Source: Myxococcales bacterium 68-20 (lineage in GTDB: Bacteria > Myxococcota_A > Polyangia > Polyangiales > Polyangiaceae). From it: 64,000 nt of DNA. The notes beneath the pieces were generated by a model. The model did no database searches. It was not told the origin of the DNA and worked only from the letters and a program-made list of their open reading frames with translations. Positions 44,790-54,868 of the stretch are shown here, in pieces (positions within the stretch are counted from its first letter, which is position 1; every line of letters starts with the position of its first letter). The position numbers were made by a program, and so were the translations under genes. The DNA is taken from NCBI GenBank assembly GCA_001899635.1, contig MKVQ01000043.1, positions 62,001 to 126,000 of the forward strand. The letters run 5' to 3'.

Positions 44790-46225
44790 TGGACCACGCG
44801 ACCCTCGAGACCATGAAGCGGAGCCATCCCGGTTGGCGGCTGCTCGCCGCCGACCACGCTCCGATGATCATCAGCTTCCTGCACGCGACGTTCATTCAGC
44901 CGAACGTGCGCACGATGGCCCAGCAGGCGCTCTGCGCGAGGCTCGATGACTGGCTCTACCAGCTCCGGCAGCGCGAGGGCGCCGAGAGCTACCCGCGATC
45001 GGCCTCGCAGTACCTCGACACGTGGGCCGACGACGCTCACGCCTGGCTCCGCAAGTACTACCCGCCGGCCGGTGACGAGCCCTGGTTCGACATCACGCCG
45101 GCGACCGAGAAGGCGATCGAGTGGCTGGCGAGCCTGAAGCAACGTCAGTTCGTCGGGACGGAGTCGCGACTGATGATGGTCTTCGAGCTCTTGCGACAGA
45201 TGACGGAAGGGACCGAGGTCGACCCCTCCGCGCGCATCGCCGAGCTCGAGAAGCGACGCGCCAGGATCGACGCCGAGATCGGAGACATCCGCGCGGGCAA
45301 CCTGAGCCTGATGGACAGCGCGCAGATCAAGGACCGCTTCCAGCAGATGGCAGCGACGGCGCGCGGGCTGCTCTCCGACTTCCGCGAGGTCGAACAGAAC
45401 TTTCGCGATCTCGATCGTGACATCCGGGAGCGCATTGCGATGTGGGAGGGATCGAAGGGCGCGCTCCTCGACGAGATCTTCGGCGAGCGCGACGCGATCC
45501 GCGACTCCGATCAGGGGGCGAGCTTCCGCGCCTTCTGGGACCTGCTCATGTCGCCGGACCGTCAGGACGAGCTCTCGTCGATGCTCGAGAAGGTGTTCGC
45601 CATCCCTGTCGTTGTCGAGCTCGCGCCGGACCGGCGGCTCCTCCGCGTCCACCACGACTGGCTCGAGGCCGGCGAGGTCACCCAGCGGACGGTGGCGCGC
45701 GTGTCCGGACAGCTCCGGCGGTACCTGGACGATCAGGCCTGGCTCGAGAACCGCCGCATCATGCAGCTGATCCGCCGGATCGAGCACCACGCCCTCGCCC
45801 TTCGCGACCAGGCGACGGACGCCGTCTCCATGGAGCTCGACGACTCTGCGACCTCAATCGAGCTTCCATTCGAGCGGCCTCTCTTCAAGCCGCCGCACAA
45901 GCCGCGGATCGCCGATCACGTGGTCACGGAGGGCGATGCCGACGTCCCGGCCGATGCGCTCTTCGAGCAGGTCCACGTCGACAAGAGCGCACTCCGGACG
46001 CGCATTCGGAAGATGCTGCAGACGCGCCCGCAGGTGTCGCTCGCCGAGCTCGTCGACGAGCATCCGCTCGAGCACGGCCTCGCGGAGCTCGTCGCGTACA
46101 TGAGCGTCGCGTCCGACGACACGAAGGCCCTCATCGACGACGGACGCAGGCAGACGGTATCGTGGCAGGACTCCGTACGCGGGACACGTCAGGCGACGCT
46201 CCCGCTCGTCGTCTTCACTCGCTAG
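44789..46225 (+). CDS. jetA: Wadjet component JetA (DUF3375)
   Basis: A 478-residue protein: LETMKRSHPGWRLLAADHAP, FLHATFIQPNVRTMAQQALC, EAIEWLASLKQRQFVGTESR and a long helical middle (IAELEKRRARIDAEIGDIRA), as in DUF3375. In known type I Wadjet systems JetA is a kleisin-like/condensin-type subunit that, with JetB and JetC, forms the loop-extruding complex which lets JetD cleave small circular DNA. ATG 44789 shares a TAATG with the preceding gene. It is the first of four genes with short gaps or overlaps. Confidence 0.95.
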   Translation: MDHATLETMKRSHPGWRLLAADHAPMIISFLHATFIQPNVRTMAQQALCARLDDWLYQLRQREGAESYPRSASQYLDTWADDAHAWLRKYYPPAGDEPWFDITPATEKAIEWLASLKQRQFVGTESRLMMVFELLRQMTEGTEVDPSARIAELEKRRARIDAEIGDIRAGNLSLMDSAQIKDRFQQMAATARGLLSDFREVEQNFRDLDRDIRERIAMWEGSKGALLDEIFGERDAIRDSDQGASFRAFWDLLMSPDRQDELSSMLEKVFAIPVVVELAPDRRLLRVHHDWLEAGEVTQRTVARVSGQLRRYLDDQAWLENRRIMQLIRRIEHHALALRDQATDAVSMELDDSATSIELPFERPLFKPPHKPRIADHVVTEGDADVPADALFEQVHVDKSALRTRIRKMLQTRPQVSLAELVDEHPLEHGLAELVAYMSVASDDTKALIDDGRRQTVSWQDSVRGTRQATLPLVVFTR

Positions 46226-46236
46226 AAACGCCCGCC

Positions 46237-46848
46237 GTGAGCACGCCCGACGCATCGCCGAGCCTCTCCCCCGTGCTGGTCGCCCTCATGAAAGGCGTGA
46301 CCTACCGCGACGCGAACCCCATGCTCTGGCAGTCGCTCGTCGCCCTCTCCGCGCGGGTGCGCGAGTACGTGGTCGTGCTCGGACTCGACCTCGTGCTCGA
46401 CGAGGCCGAAGGCTACGCGTACCTCCGTCAACGGCCGGTTGCCGAGGGCGAACTGGAGGTCCCGCGCCTCGTCGTACGAAGGCAGCTCGGTTATCACGTG
46501 AGCCTGCTCGTCGCGCTGTTGCGCAAGAAGCTCGCCGAGTTCGACGCGCGAAGCGGGGACACGCGCCTCGTGCTTGGACGCGACGAGATCATCGACCTCA
46601 TCCGTGTATTCCTCCCCGAGACCGCAAACGAGGCGCGGCTCCTCGATCGGATGGACACTCACATCAACAAGATAGTCGAGCTGGGTTTCCTTCGCCGCCT
46701 TCGCGGCCATGACGATCAGTTCGAGGTCCAGCGCATCTTGAAGGCGTTCGTGGACGCCCAGTGGCTGAGCGACTTCGAGGAGCGGCTCGCGCAGTATCGA
46801 GAGCACGCCCTGGCCGACGCGGCGGCCGCCGCGAACGAGGCGCCGTGA
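46237..46848 (+). CDS. jetB: Wadjet component JetB (DUF4194)
   Basis: A 203-residue DUF4194 protein from GTG 46237 (10 bases past jetA). It contains VREYVVVLGLDLVLDEAEGY, RLVVRRQLGYHVSLLVALLR, LGRDEIIDLIRVFLPETAN and HINKIVELGFLRRL. In Wadjet it is the winged-helix MukE-like subunit. The stop overlaps jetC as GTGA. Confidence 0.94.
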   Translation: MSTPDASPSLSPVLVALMKGVTYRDANPMLWQSLVALSARVREYVVVLGLDLVLDEAEGYAYLRQRPVAEGELEVPRLVVRRQLGYHVSLLVALLRKKLAEFDARSGDTRLVLGRDEIIDLIRVFLPETANEARLLDRMDTHINKIVELGFLRRLRGHDDQFEVQRILKAFVDAQWLSDFEERLAQYREHALADAAAAANEAP

Positions 46849-49800
46849 CGACCATCGCGCAGCCCCCGGTCGACCGATCGATGCGAGCCCTGCGCTCCGG
46901 CTTTCGCCTCGCACGCCTCGAGGTCCTCAACTGGGGCACCTTCGGCGGCGCTGTGTGGGCGCTCGACGCAGCGGGAGAGAACACCCTGCTCACGGGCGAC
47001 ATCGGCTCGGGCAAGTCGACCCTCGTCGACGCCATCACCACCCTCCTCGTGCCGCCGCAGAAGCTCGCCTACAACCGGGCAGCCGGCGCGGACGCACGGG
47101 AGCGCACGCTGCGCTCGTACGTCCTCGGCTACTACAAGTCCGAACGCGGGGAGTCGGGCGCGAGCGCGCGCGCCGTTCCCCTGCGCGACAAGAACACGTA
47201 CGCCGTCGTCCTCGGGCGCTTCACGAACGAAGGCTTCGGGCAGGTCGTCACGATCGCCCAGGTGTTCTGGCTGAGGGATCTCGAGGGACAGCCCGATCGC
47301 TTCTACGTCGTCGGCGACGATGCACTCTCGATCACCGAGCACTTTGCCGGCTTCGGTCACGACATCAACCAGCTCAAGAAGCGCCTTCGTAAGGCAGGGC
47401 ACGAAGTCGAGGACACCTTCGCTCGGTACGCCTCCGCCTTCCGCCGCCGCTTCGGGATCGATAACGAGCAGGCGCTCGAGCTGTTCCACCAGACCGTGTC
47501 GATGAAGTCGGTCGGCAACCTCACCGACTTCGTGCGCCAGCACATGCTGCAGCCGTTCCCCGCCGAGGACCGAATCAAGGCGCTCGTCGCCCACTTCAAC
47601 GATCTGAATCGGGCGCACGAGGCGGTGCTGAAGGCGAAGGCGCAGGTGGATGCGCTCGTCCCGCTCGTCACCGACTGCGAGCGGCACGCCGCGCTGTCAT
47701 CCGAGGTCGCGGAGCTCCGCGCATGCCGGAGCGCGCTCGGGCCATGGTTCGCGAGGCGAAAGGGGGCGCTCCTCGATCGGAGGATCGAGAACCTGTCCAA
47801 CGAGGTGGCGCGCCTCACAGAGCATCTCGCATCGCTCGGTGACGCGCGAAGCCGCTGCCAGGGCGAGCGCGACGACGTCAAGCGGGCCATCGCGGCGAAC
47901 GGCGGCGATCGCATCGAGAGCGTCAAGGCGGAGATGAAGCGTCTCGCGAGCGACGTCGCTGAGCGCCAGAAGCGCGCCGAACGCTACGACGAGCTCGCGC
48001 GCGCCGTCGGCCTATCCCCTGCCCGCGATGGGGAGACGTTCACGTCCAATCGCGCCGCGATCGCTGCGGGGCTAGAGAAGGCGGACGCCGAGCGCGCGGC
48101 AGCCCAGAACGCGCTCGCGGACCTGAAGGTCGATCTCCGCGACCTGCGGCAGAGGCACGAGGACGTCGAGAGAGAGCTAGCGTCGTTGCGGCAGCGCCGC
48201 TCGAACGTCCCGGCGCGCATGCTCGCGATGCGCGAGAGCTTGTGCCGTGCGCTCGGGCTCGACGACGGCGAGCTGCCCTTCGCCGGCGAGCTGCTCCAGG
48301 TGCAGCCGAGCGAGGCCGCGTGGGAAGGCGCCATCGAGCGCCTGCTCCACGGCTTCGGCCTCTCGCTGCTCGTGCCCGACGCCCACTATGCGAACGTCGC
48401 ACAGTGGGTGAACAAGACGCATCTCGGCGAGCGTCTCGTCTACTACCGCGTACGTCCGCAACGGGCCGCCGAGCGGTCGCCCCCGCACCCGGACTCGCTC
48501 GTGCACAAGGTCGACGTGCGACCGGGGTCGCAGTTCTGGAGCTGGCTCGACGCCGAGCTGGCGCGTCGGTTCGACTACGCGTGCTGCGAGACGCTCGATC
48601 AGTTCCGGCGCGAGGCGCGCGCGATCACAAAGACGGGGCAGACGAAGGCCGGCGGCGAACGCCACGAGAAGGACGATCGCCACCGCATCGACGACCGCTC
48701 GCGATACGTGCTCGGCTGGACGAACGACGCGAAGATCGCCACGCTCGGGAAGCAAGCGCGCGATCTCGAGACGCGCATCCAGGGGATCGCGCTCGAGTTC
48801 GTGACGCTCCAGAAGGAGGAGAGCGCTCTCGTCGACCGCATCAGCCAACTCCGCGAGCTCGGGGGCGTCGACAGCTTCCGCACGCTCGAGTGGCGCCCGC
48901 TGGCCACGAGGATCGACGAGCTCGGGTTGGAGCTCTCGAAGCTCGAGTCGGAGTCGAACCTCCTCGCCACGCTCGGCGAAAAGCTCGTGGAGATCGAGGT
49001 GGCGCTCACCCGCCTCGAGGCCGAGTGGGGTGAATCGACCCGTACCTTGGGCGCCGTCCAGACCAAGCTCGAAACCGCGCAGAGCCAGAAGCGCGAATGC
49101 GAGGCGGTCCTCGTGGCGATGCCCGCCGACCTCGCGGCCGCGCTCGATCGCGTCGCCCCGCTCGTCACGGAGGCGCTCGACGCGCACCAGCTCACGGTCG
49201 AGTCCTGCGACAACCGCGAGAAGGACGTCCGCCAGCAGATCCAGGAGCGCATCGACGCCGAGGACCACAAGATCCGGCGCCTCGTCGAGAAGATCGTCCA
49301 GGCAATGGAGGCCTACCGGAAGACGTACCCGCTGGACACGCACGAGGCCGACGCCAGCATCGCGGCGGCGAGCGAGTACGGCGCGATGCTCGGACGCCTT
49401 CGTTCCGACGACCTCCCGAGGTTCGAGGCGAGGTTCAAGGAGCTCCTCAACGAGAACACCATCCGCGAGGTCGCCGGCTTCCAGTCGCAGCTCAATCGCG
49501 AGAAGCAGGACATCAAGGAGCGGATCGAGACCATCAACCGGTCGCTCGTGGACATCGACTACAACCCAGGTCGCTTCATCGTGCTCGAGCCCGACGCGAC
49601 CACCGACGCCGAGATCCGCGAGTTTCAGCAAGACTTGCGTGCGTGCACCGAAGGAACGCTCACCGGCTCGGACGACGACGCGTACTCCGAGACGAAGTTC
49701 CTCCAGGTGAAGCGCATCATCGAGCGCTTCCGCGGTCGCGACGGTATGGGCGACATCGACGCGCGCTGGACGCGCAAAGTCACGGACGTCCGGCATTGGT

Positions 49801-50216
49801 TCACGTTCTCCGCCTCGGAGAGATGGCGCGAAGACGACCGCGAGCACGAGCACTATGCGGACTCCGGCGGAAAGTCCGGAGGTCAGAAGGAGAAGCTCGC
49901 ATACACGGTCCTGGCCGCGAGCCTCGCCTACCAGTTCGGCCTCGAATGGGGCGCGGAGCAATCCCGCTCGTTCCGCTTCGTCGTGATCGACGAGGCGTTC
50001 GGGCGAGGCTCCGACGAGTCCACCCGTTACGGGCTCGAGCTGTTCGAGCGACTCAGCCTGCAGCTCCTCATCGTCACGCCGCTGCAGAAGATCCACGTCA
50101 TCGAGCCGCACGTGGCGAGCGTCGGTTTCGTCCACAACGAGGACGGGAGAAGGTCGATGCTCCGCAACCTCACGATCGACGAGTACCGCGCCGAGCGCGC
50201 GGCCCGGAGCGCGTGA
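46845..50216 (+). CDS. jetC: Wadjet component JetC, SMC/MukB-like ATPase
   Basis: A 1123-residue SMC-type ATPase. The N-terminal head has Walker A, GDIGSGKSTLVDAITTLL (from G51). A long coiled coil with SbcC-like heptads and a hinge-like region (about 500-600) follows. The C-terminal head has the signature SGGQKEKLAYTVLAA and Walker B VVIDEAFGRGSDEST near residue 1049. Length and order match JetC. GTG start overlaps jetB (GTGA); the next gene starts 6 bases on. Confidence 0.96.
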   Translation: MTTIAQPPVDRSMRALRSGFRLARLEVLNWGTFGGAVWALDAAGENTLLTGDIGSGKSTLVDAITTLLVPPQKLAYNRAAGADARERTLRSYVLGYYKSERGESGASARAVPLRDKNTYAVVLGRFTNEGFGQVVTIAQVFWLRDLEGQPDRFYVVGDDALSITEHFAGFGHDINQLKKRLRKAGHEVEDTFARYASAFRRRFGIDNEQALELFHQTVSMKSVGNLTDFVRQHMLQPFPAEDRIKALVAHFNDLNRAHEAVLKAKAQVDALVPLVTDCERHAALSSEVAELRACRSALGPWFARRKGALLDRRIENLSNEVARLTEHLASLGDARSRCQGERDDVKRAIAANGGDRIESVKAEMKRLASDVAERQKRAERYDELARAVGLSPARDGETFTSNRAAIAAGLEKADAERAAAQNALADLKVDLRDLRQRHEDVERELASLRQRRSNVPARMLAMRESLCRALGLDDGELPFAGELLQVQPSEAAWEGAIERLLHGFGLSLLVPDAHYANVAQWVNKTHLGERLVYYRVRPQRAAERSPPHPDSLVHKVDVRPGSQFWSWLDAELARRFDYACCETLDQFRREARAITKTGQTKAGGERHEKDDRHRIDDRSRYVLGWTNDAKIATLGKQARDLETRIQGIALEFVTLQKEESALVDRISQLRELGGVDSFRTLEWRPLATRIDELGLELSKLESESNLLATLGEKLVEIEVALTRLEAEWGESTRTLGAVQTKLETAQSQKRECEAVLVAMPADLAAALDRVAPLVTEALDAHQLTVESCDNREKDVRQQIQERIDAEDHKIRRLVEKIVQAMEAYRKTYPLDTHEADASIAAASEYGAMLGRLRSDDLPRFEARFKELLNENTIREVAGFQSQLNREKQDIKERIETINRSLVDIDYNPGRFIVLEPDATTDAEIREFQQDLRACTEGTLTGSDDDAYSETKFLQVKRIIERFRGRDGMGDIDARWTRKVTDVRHWFTFSASERWREDDREHEHYADSGGKSGGQKEKLAYTVLAASLAYQFGLEWGAEQSRSFRFVVIDEAFGRGSDESTRYGLELFERLSLQLLIVTPLQKIHVIEPHVASVGFVHNEDGRRSMLRNLTIDEYRAERAARSA

Positions 50217-50222
50217 CGGAGG

Positions 50223-51404
50223 ATGGACTGGTCCACGAGCGCCGATCTCGAGGCGCAGGTACGACGGCTGTGGGATCGCGGACGCCTGCTCACCGGCGCA
50301 GACGAAGGTGGTCCGAGCTTCCCCCTCGCGCTTCGGCTTCGACGGCCGGACAGCAGCGCGATGTCCGAGCGCTTCGACGACGTGCGTCGCTGGATCCGCG
50401 AGCTCGAGGAAAACAGCAAGACACGCCGCGGCTTCGGCTACGACATCCTATGGGCGGAGATCGACCATCGGCAGCTCGGACGAAACCGCATTCCGACCGG
50501 GGCGCTCGTACCGACACGCGAGGACGCGCTCCGCCTTCTAGGGAAGCAGCGGCAGGCGGATCGATTCGCTCGCCTGGCCGCCCTCACGCTCGACTCGTGC
50601 CCCGAGCTCCGCGCCTGGATCGAGAAGAAGCCGAAGACCCTGCTCGACCATGCCGAGGACTGGGAGAAGATCCTCGCCGTCCTCGCTTGGTTTCGCGCGC
50701 ACCCACGCCCGGGCGTGTACCTCCGCCAGCTCGACGTCGCGGGCGTCGACACGAAGTTCATCGAAGCGCGAAAGGGGCTCCTCATGGAGCTCCTGGACAT
50801 CGTGCTGCCCAAGGAAAGCATCGATGCATCCGCGAAACGGGACTTCGAGGGACGTTATGGTCTTCTTTCGAAGCCGCCGAGAGTGCGATTTCGCATCCTC
50901 GACCGAGAGCACTACATCGGCGGCCTCTCCGACATCACGGTGCCGGCATCGCAGTTCGCGGAGCTCGAGCCTTCGGTCCGGCGCGTCTTCATCACCGAGA
51001 ACGAGATCAACGGGCTCGCGTTTCCGTACGTACCGGACGCCGCGGTCATCTTCGGGCTTGGCTACGCGATCGAGCGACTCGCAGACGTGCGCTGGCTACG
51101 CGATCGAACGATCCACTACTGGGGCGACATCGACACGCATGGCTTCGCGATCCTCGACCGATTGCGGGCAGCCTTTCCAGAGGCGTCCTCGCTGCTCATG
51201 GATCGCGAGACGTTGATGCAGCACCAGAGCCTGTGGGTACAGGAGGAGACGCCACACCTGGGCCCCCTCCCCCGCTTGAGCGCGGACGAGCAGGACGTCT
51301 TCGAGGCCCTCGTCGCCGATCGATTCGGCGTACGCGTGCGGCTGGAGCAAGAGCGTGTCGGATATGGCTGGGTGACGCGAGCTCTGGAGACACTCGCGAG
51401 TTGA
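50223..51404 (+). CDS. jetD: Wadjet component JetD, TOPRIM nuclease (DUF3322/DUF2220)
   Basis: A 393-residue protein with an N-terminal DUF3322-like region (GYDILWAEIDHRQLGRNRIP) and a C-terminal TOPRIM domain. E259 in VFITENEING and D302/D304 in GDIDTHGFAILD are the metal site. JetD cleaves DNA topologically trapped by the JetABC complex. ATG 50223 has GGAGG directly adjacent. It completes the operon; all catalytic residues look intact, so the system may be functional. Confidence 0.95.
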   Translation: MDWSTSADLEAQVRRLWDRGRLLTGADEGGPSFPLALRLRRPDSSAMSERFDDVRRWIRELEENSKTRRGFGYDILWAEIDHRQLGRNRIPTGALVPTREDALRLLGKQRQADRFARLAALTLDSCPELRAWIEKKPKTLLDHAEDWEKILAVLAWFRAHPRPGVYLRQLDVAGVDTKFIEARKGLLMELLDIVLPKESIDASAKRDFEGRYGLLSKPPRVRFRILDREHYIGGLSDITVPASQFAELEPSVRRVFITENEINGLAFPYVPDAAVIFGLGYAIERLADVRWLRDRTIHYWGDIDTHGFAILDRLRAAFPEASSLLMDRETLMQHQSLWVQEETPHLGPLPRLSADEQDVFEALVADRFGVRVRLEQERVGYGWVTRALETLAS

Positions 51405-51501
51405 TCGCCGTCGAGCGCGCTCGCGACGGTCACGCCGCAGTCCGTCGCGCGCAGATCGTTCATCTGCTGCTCCCCGTCTGCTCGGGAAGCTCGAGGTCCA
51501 C

Positions 51502-51660
51502 ATGACCCAGGTGCCGGTCGGCTACTGGCGCATCGATCGGATCGCGAACATGTCGCTCGAAGAGCTGATGAAGATCGAGAACGACCGTCAGCCGCCCATC
51601 GAGGAGGTGCGCCTGTCGCCCAAGGCTCGTGGCTGGGAACAGCTTCACTCCACGGCCTGA
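51502..51660 (+). CDS. Small ORF downstream of jetD
   Basis: A 52-residue frame: MTQVPVGYWRIDRIANMSLE, ELMKIENDRQPPIEE, then WEQLHSTA and TGA. Third bases are largely G/C. A second coding-like piece, LRWSTDELGRVRFFVRVRNQ, then DALPWQGPQ and TAG, ends at 51802. Both might be parts of one decayed gene. No other gene is seen in 51661-52001. Confidence 0.4.
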   Translation: MTQVPVGYWRIDRIANMSLEELMKIENDRQPPIEEVRLSPKARGWEQLHSTA

Positions 51661-52001
51661 CGACCTTCCGACCTGGCCCAGCTCGCGTGAGTGAAGACCC
51701 GACCGCGCCATCTTGCGCTGGTCGACGGACGAGCTCGGGCGCGTCCGCTTCTTCGTCCGGGTGAGGAACCAGGACGCGCTCCCCTGGCAAGGCCCCCAGT
51801 AGGGTCAAAACCGCGGCGCACGAACGACGGCTGGAACGAAGCGAAGGATGAGAGGCGAGCCACGGGCAGGAGCAACTTCACTCGACGGCCAGAACGCCAA
51901 TCGGAAGCACCACGGTCTCGTCACTCTGACGGCAAGCGGCGCTCGAGGCGAGGCTCGGGAGTTGGTAGCCGAGCACCATCAGGCGCCGTATCCTGACGCC
52001 G

Positions 52002-52598
52002 ATGGCCTCGTTCGCGCCGAAGAAGCCTAGAGCCTCGCTCGAGGATCTCCTCCGGATCCCCGAGAGCGAGCGCTTCCACGAGATCATCGACGGAGAGCTC
52101 GTGCAGAAGGCGATGCCGACGATCCGCCACGGCGGCGCGCAGGTGGGGCTCGCTGGCCGGCTGGCGGGACCATACAATCGGCGCCCCGGAGGCCGCTGGC
52201 CGGGAGGCTGGCGCTTCGCCACCGAGACCGAAATCACCTTCGAGGAGGGGCAGGTCTATCGCCCCGACATCGCCGGCTGGCGCCGGGAACGCATGGCCGA
52301 GCTTCCAGCCGAGTACCCGGTCACGATCCGCCCTGACTGGGTGTGCGAGATCCTCTCGCCATCGAACGAGCGCAACGACGTCGTCAAGAAGATGCGGACG
52401 TATCAGCGCTGCGGCCTGCCCCACTATTGGGTCCTCGATCCGGTCGCGGAGACGCTCATCGTCTACCGCTGGACCGACGGAGGCTTTCTCCTCGTGCAGT
52501 CCGCCCAGGGCGAGGAGCGCATCTTCGCCGAGCCCTTCACCGCAGTCTCCATCTCGGTGCGCGGCCTGCTCGAGGGCGAGGACGACGACGAGGCCTGA
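52002..52598 (+). CDS. Uma2-family (DUF820) restriction-endonuclease-fold protein
   Basis: A 198-residue Uma2: FHEIIDGELVQKAMPTIRHG, GGWRFATETEITFEEGQVYR, PDIAGWRRERMAELP, PDWVCEILSPSNERNDVVKK and LPHYWVLDPVAETL. ATG 52002 is the family start. It converges on the helicase 26 bases away. The last about 100 bases are duplicated at 40797-40891. Confidence 0.9.
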   Translation: MASFAPKKPRASLEDLLRIPESERFHEIIDGELVQKAMPTIRHGGAQVGLAGRLAGPYNRRPGGRWPGGWRFATETEITFEEGQVYRPDIAGWRRERMAELPAEYPVTIRPDWVCEILSPSNERNDVVKKMRTYQRCGLPHYWVLDPVAETLIVYRWTDGGFLLVQSAQGEERIFAEPFTAVSISVRGLLEGEDDDEA

Positions 52599-52624
52599 CC
52601 GCACGCGCGGCACGCCGCCATCGA

Positions 52625-54743
52625 TCACCCGCGCATCGCGCCGAGCTCGTCGAGAAGGCCGATGCGCAGGAGATCGCGCAGGCGCTGGAAGCTCTCGACG
52701 CCGGTGTCGTCCGCGGTCCGGAGGCAGGTCGAGCTGCTCGGGACGTAGTGCCCGACGCGCTCGCGGCGCCATAGCTTGCGCGCAGGCCGGTAGGTCGACA
52801 GCTCCTCGCCGCGCGCGAGGACGCCGTTCCAGTACACGCGGCGACGCCGCTCCTCCGGCAGGACGCTTCGCGGGAACGCCTCGAGGATCGCGTCGCTCAG
52901 CATCGTCGCGCCGAAGCCGCTCCGGCGCTGGCCAAAGCGGTCGTAGAGGCGATGGAAGAGGGCGAGCATCGCGGAGAGGACGAAGAACTCGCCCTGGTCG
53001 CGACCGAGCCTGAGGAGCCTTCCGTCGACCTCGAGATCCAGGCCCGTCGGGCAGAGGAGCTCGTAGAGGGCGCCGAGCTTCTCCTTCGCGAAGACCCCGC
53101 TCAGGAACGCGCCGCGCAGGGCGAAGTGCAGCGGCATCCGCCCGAACGCGTCCACCGCGTCGAGGCGACCGCCGCGCTCGATGATGCGCTCGACCAGCGG
53201 GACGTTGCCTGCCCACGCCGCCATCATGAGCGGCGTGAGAGACATCATGTTCCGGTGCTCGAGCCCGTAGCGATCGATCTCGGCTTCCACCTTGGACGAC
53301 GAGCTCCGTTCGCCGGCGCGGTACGGCTCGAACAGGCGCTCCTGCACCGCCTCGACGGTCTTGGCGAGAGGGCGCGGAGGCCGATAGTCGCCGCGGACCT
53401 CGACGGCGCGCGTGATCGGCGCGAGCTCGTGGAACGCGCCGAGCTCGTGGAGCATGCGCTTCGCTTTGCTGAAGACGCTCTTGGGGGCCAGCGCCTTCTC
53501 GAAGGTGTCGTCGAGCTCGGAGCCGTGGAGCACCGTCCACGGCACGGGGGTCACGCGGAGGATCGTCTTGCGGATGGCCTCGGCCTGTTCGGTCTTGCCC
53601 TGCAGCTCGAGCTTCCGTGCCTCCTTCTGCCACTCCTCGACCGAAGAGGCCTTCGCCGTGAAGGCGGAGACGTCCTCCGAGAACGTGACGCGGAGCAGCC
53701 CGAGGAGCGGATGCGCATCGTCGCTCTCGACGATGTAGACCGTCTCGACGGCGCGCGTGACGGCGACGTAGAGCGCGTTGACGAAGAACTTGTACGCCTC
53801 GAGCGACTTGTCGGTCTTGTCCTTCGCGCGCGCGAACGAGAGGACGTCCGCGTCGACGTCGGCCTGGGTCACGCCGCTCGTCAGCTCGCGGTAGGCCGCG
53901 CGCTCGCTCGACACGATGTCGTAGAGGATCACCGTGTCGTATTCGAGGCCCTTCGCCTCGTGCACCGAGAAGACGAGCGGCGTCGAGAAGCGGCGCCTGG
54001 CCTCGGCTTTCTGCTCCTCCGAGAGGACGATAGCGGTACGAAGAGCGATGGCGCTCGAAGAACGGTTGAAAGTCCCGCATCGTCACCGCTCGGCCCTTCG
54101 GGACCTCGATCGACTCGAGGAGCTTCCGGAAGCTGAGGAAGTCGACGCTCTGCCGCTCGTTCTCGTATCCGTGCGAGAAATAGAGCGACGCCGCGTTCTC
54201 GGCGAGGAACGCCGACTGCGTGACGTAGAGCACGTCGCCGGAGAGCGCGCGGAGCTTGGTCAGCGTCAGCGCCGTCTTCCCGCTCCCTGCGCAGCCCACC
54301 ATGATGAGCGGCGGCGCCAGGCGATGGATCTCCTCCTGGCGGTCGTCGAACGAGAGCGGCTTGTCGAGGACGTGGAACTCGGCGCGCGGCCCGAGGTAGC
54401 GGATCGGCTTCGCCACGGCGTCGATCGCCTCGGGCGTCGTCTCGGCGGGCTCCGTGGCCTTCGTCTCGTTGACGCGCGCGCCCCGAAGGAAGCGCGAACG
54501 ATCGTAGGCATGCTGCTCGACCACCTCGAGGGCGAGGCACGCCTTCTCACCGCCGTAGCGGACGAACTGCACGATGAGCCGGCTGTCGTAGTCGAGCCGC
54601 GCGCGAAAGAGCGCGCTCTGGTCGACCAGCTTCTTCACGTCGGCGCTGCGGAGGTCGTCGCGCTCGATCGCGCTCCGGACCTTTTCGAACGACGCCGAGA
54701 GGCGGCGCGGCACCTTCAGATCGGAGTACGTGAGGAAACGCAT
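52625..54743 (-). pseudogene. RelE-UvrD-like helicase with ankyrin repeat, internal deletion and frameshift
   Basis: The N-terminal frame starts at 54743: a RelE/ParE-like region (ALFRARLDYDSRLIVQFVRY), then Walker A LIMVGCAGSGKTALTLTKLR, and breaks off after FQPFFERHR near 54055. Coding resumes one frame away from about 54040: IVLSEEQKAEARRRFSTPLV, then HEAKGLEYDTVIL (motif V-like), YVAVTRAVETVYIVE (motif VI) and ankyrin-like LTPLMMAAWAGNVPLVERII. The middle of a UvrD motor, including the DExx box and motifs II-IV, is absent. A full protein would be several hundred residues longer. So this is a decayed gene rather than a working helicase. Confidence 0.85.
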
Positions 54744-54868
54744 CGACCGTTCGCGTTAGCGCACCCCGCCGCAGAAGACGAGGCGCGAGCTCGCCTCGTT
54801 CGGCGGCTCGCTTCGGCTCGGCGGCTTGCTCGGGGTGCACACGAGCTCTCCGCAGCTTCCCCGCAGCC

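Noticed and set aside
48177-50135. Minus-strand 652-codon open frame opposite jetC
   Set aside because: Low-complexity Leu/Glu/Arg shadow of the coiled-coil coding strand; no domain, start site or coding logic of its own.
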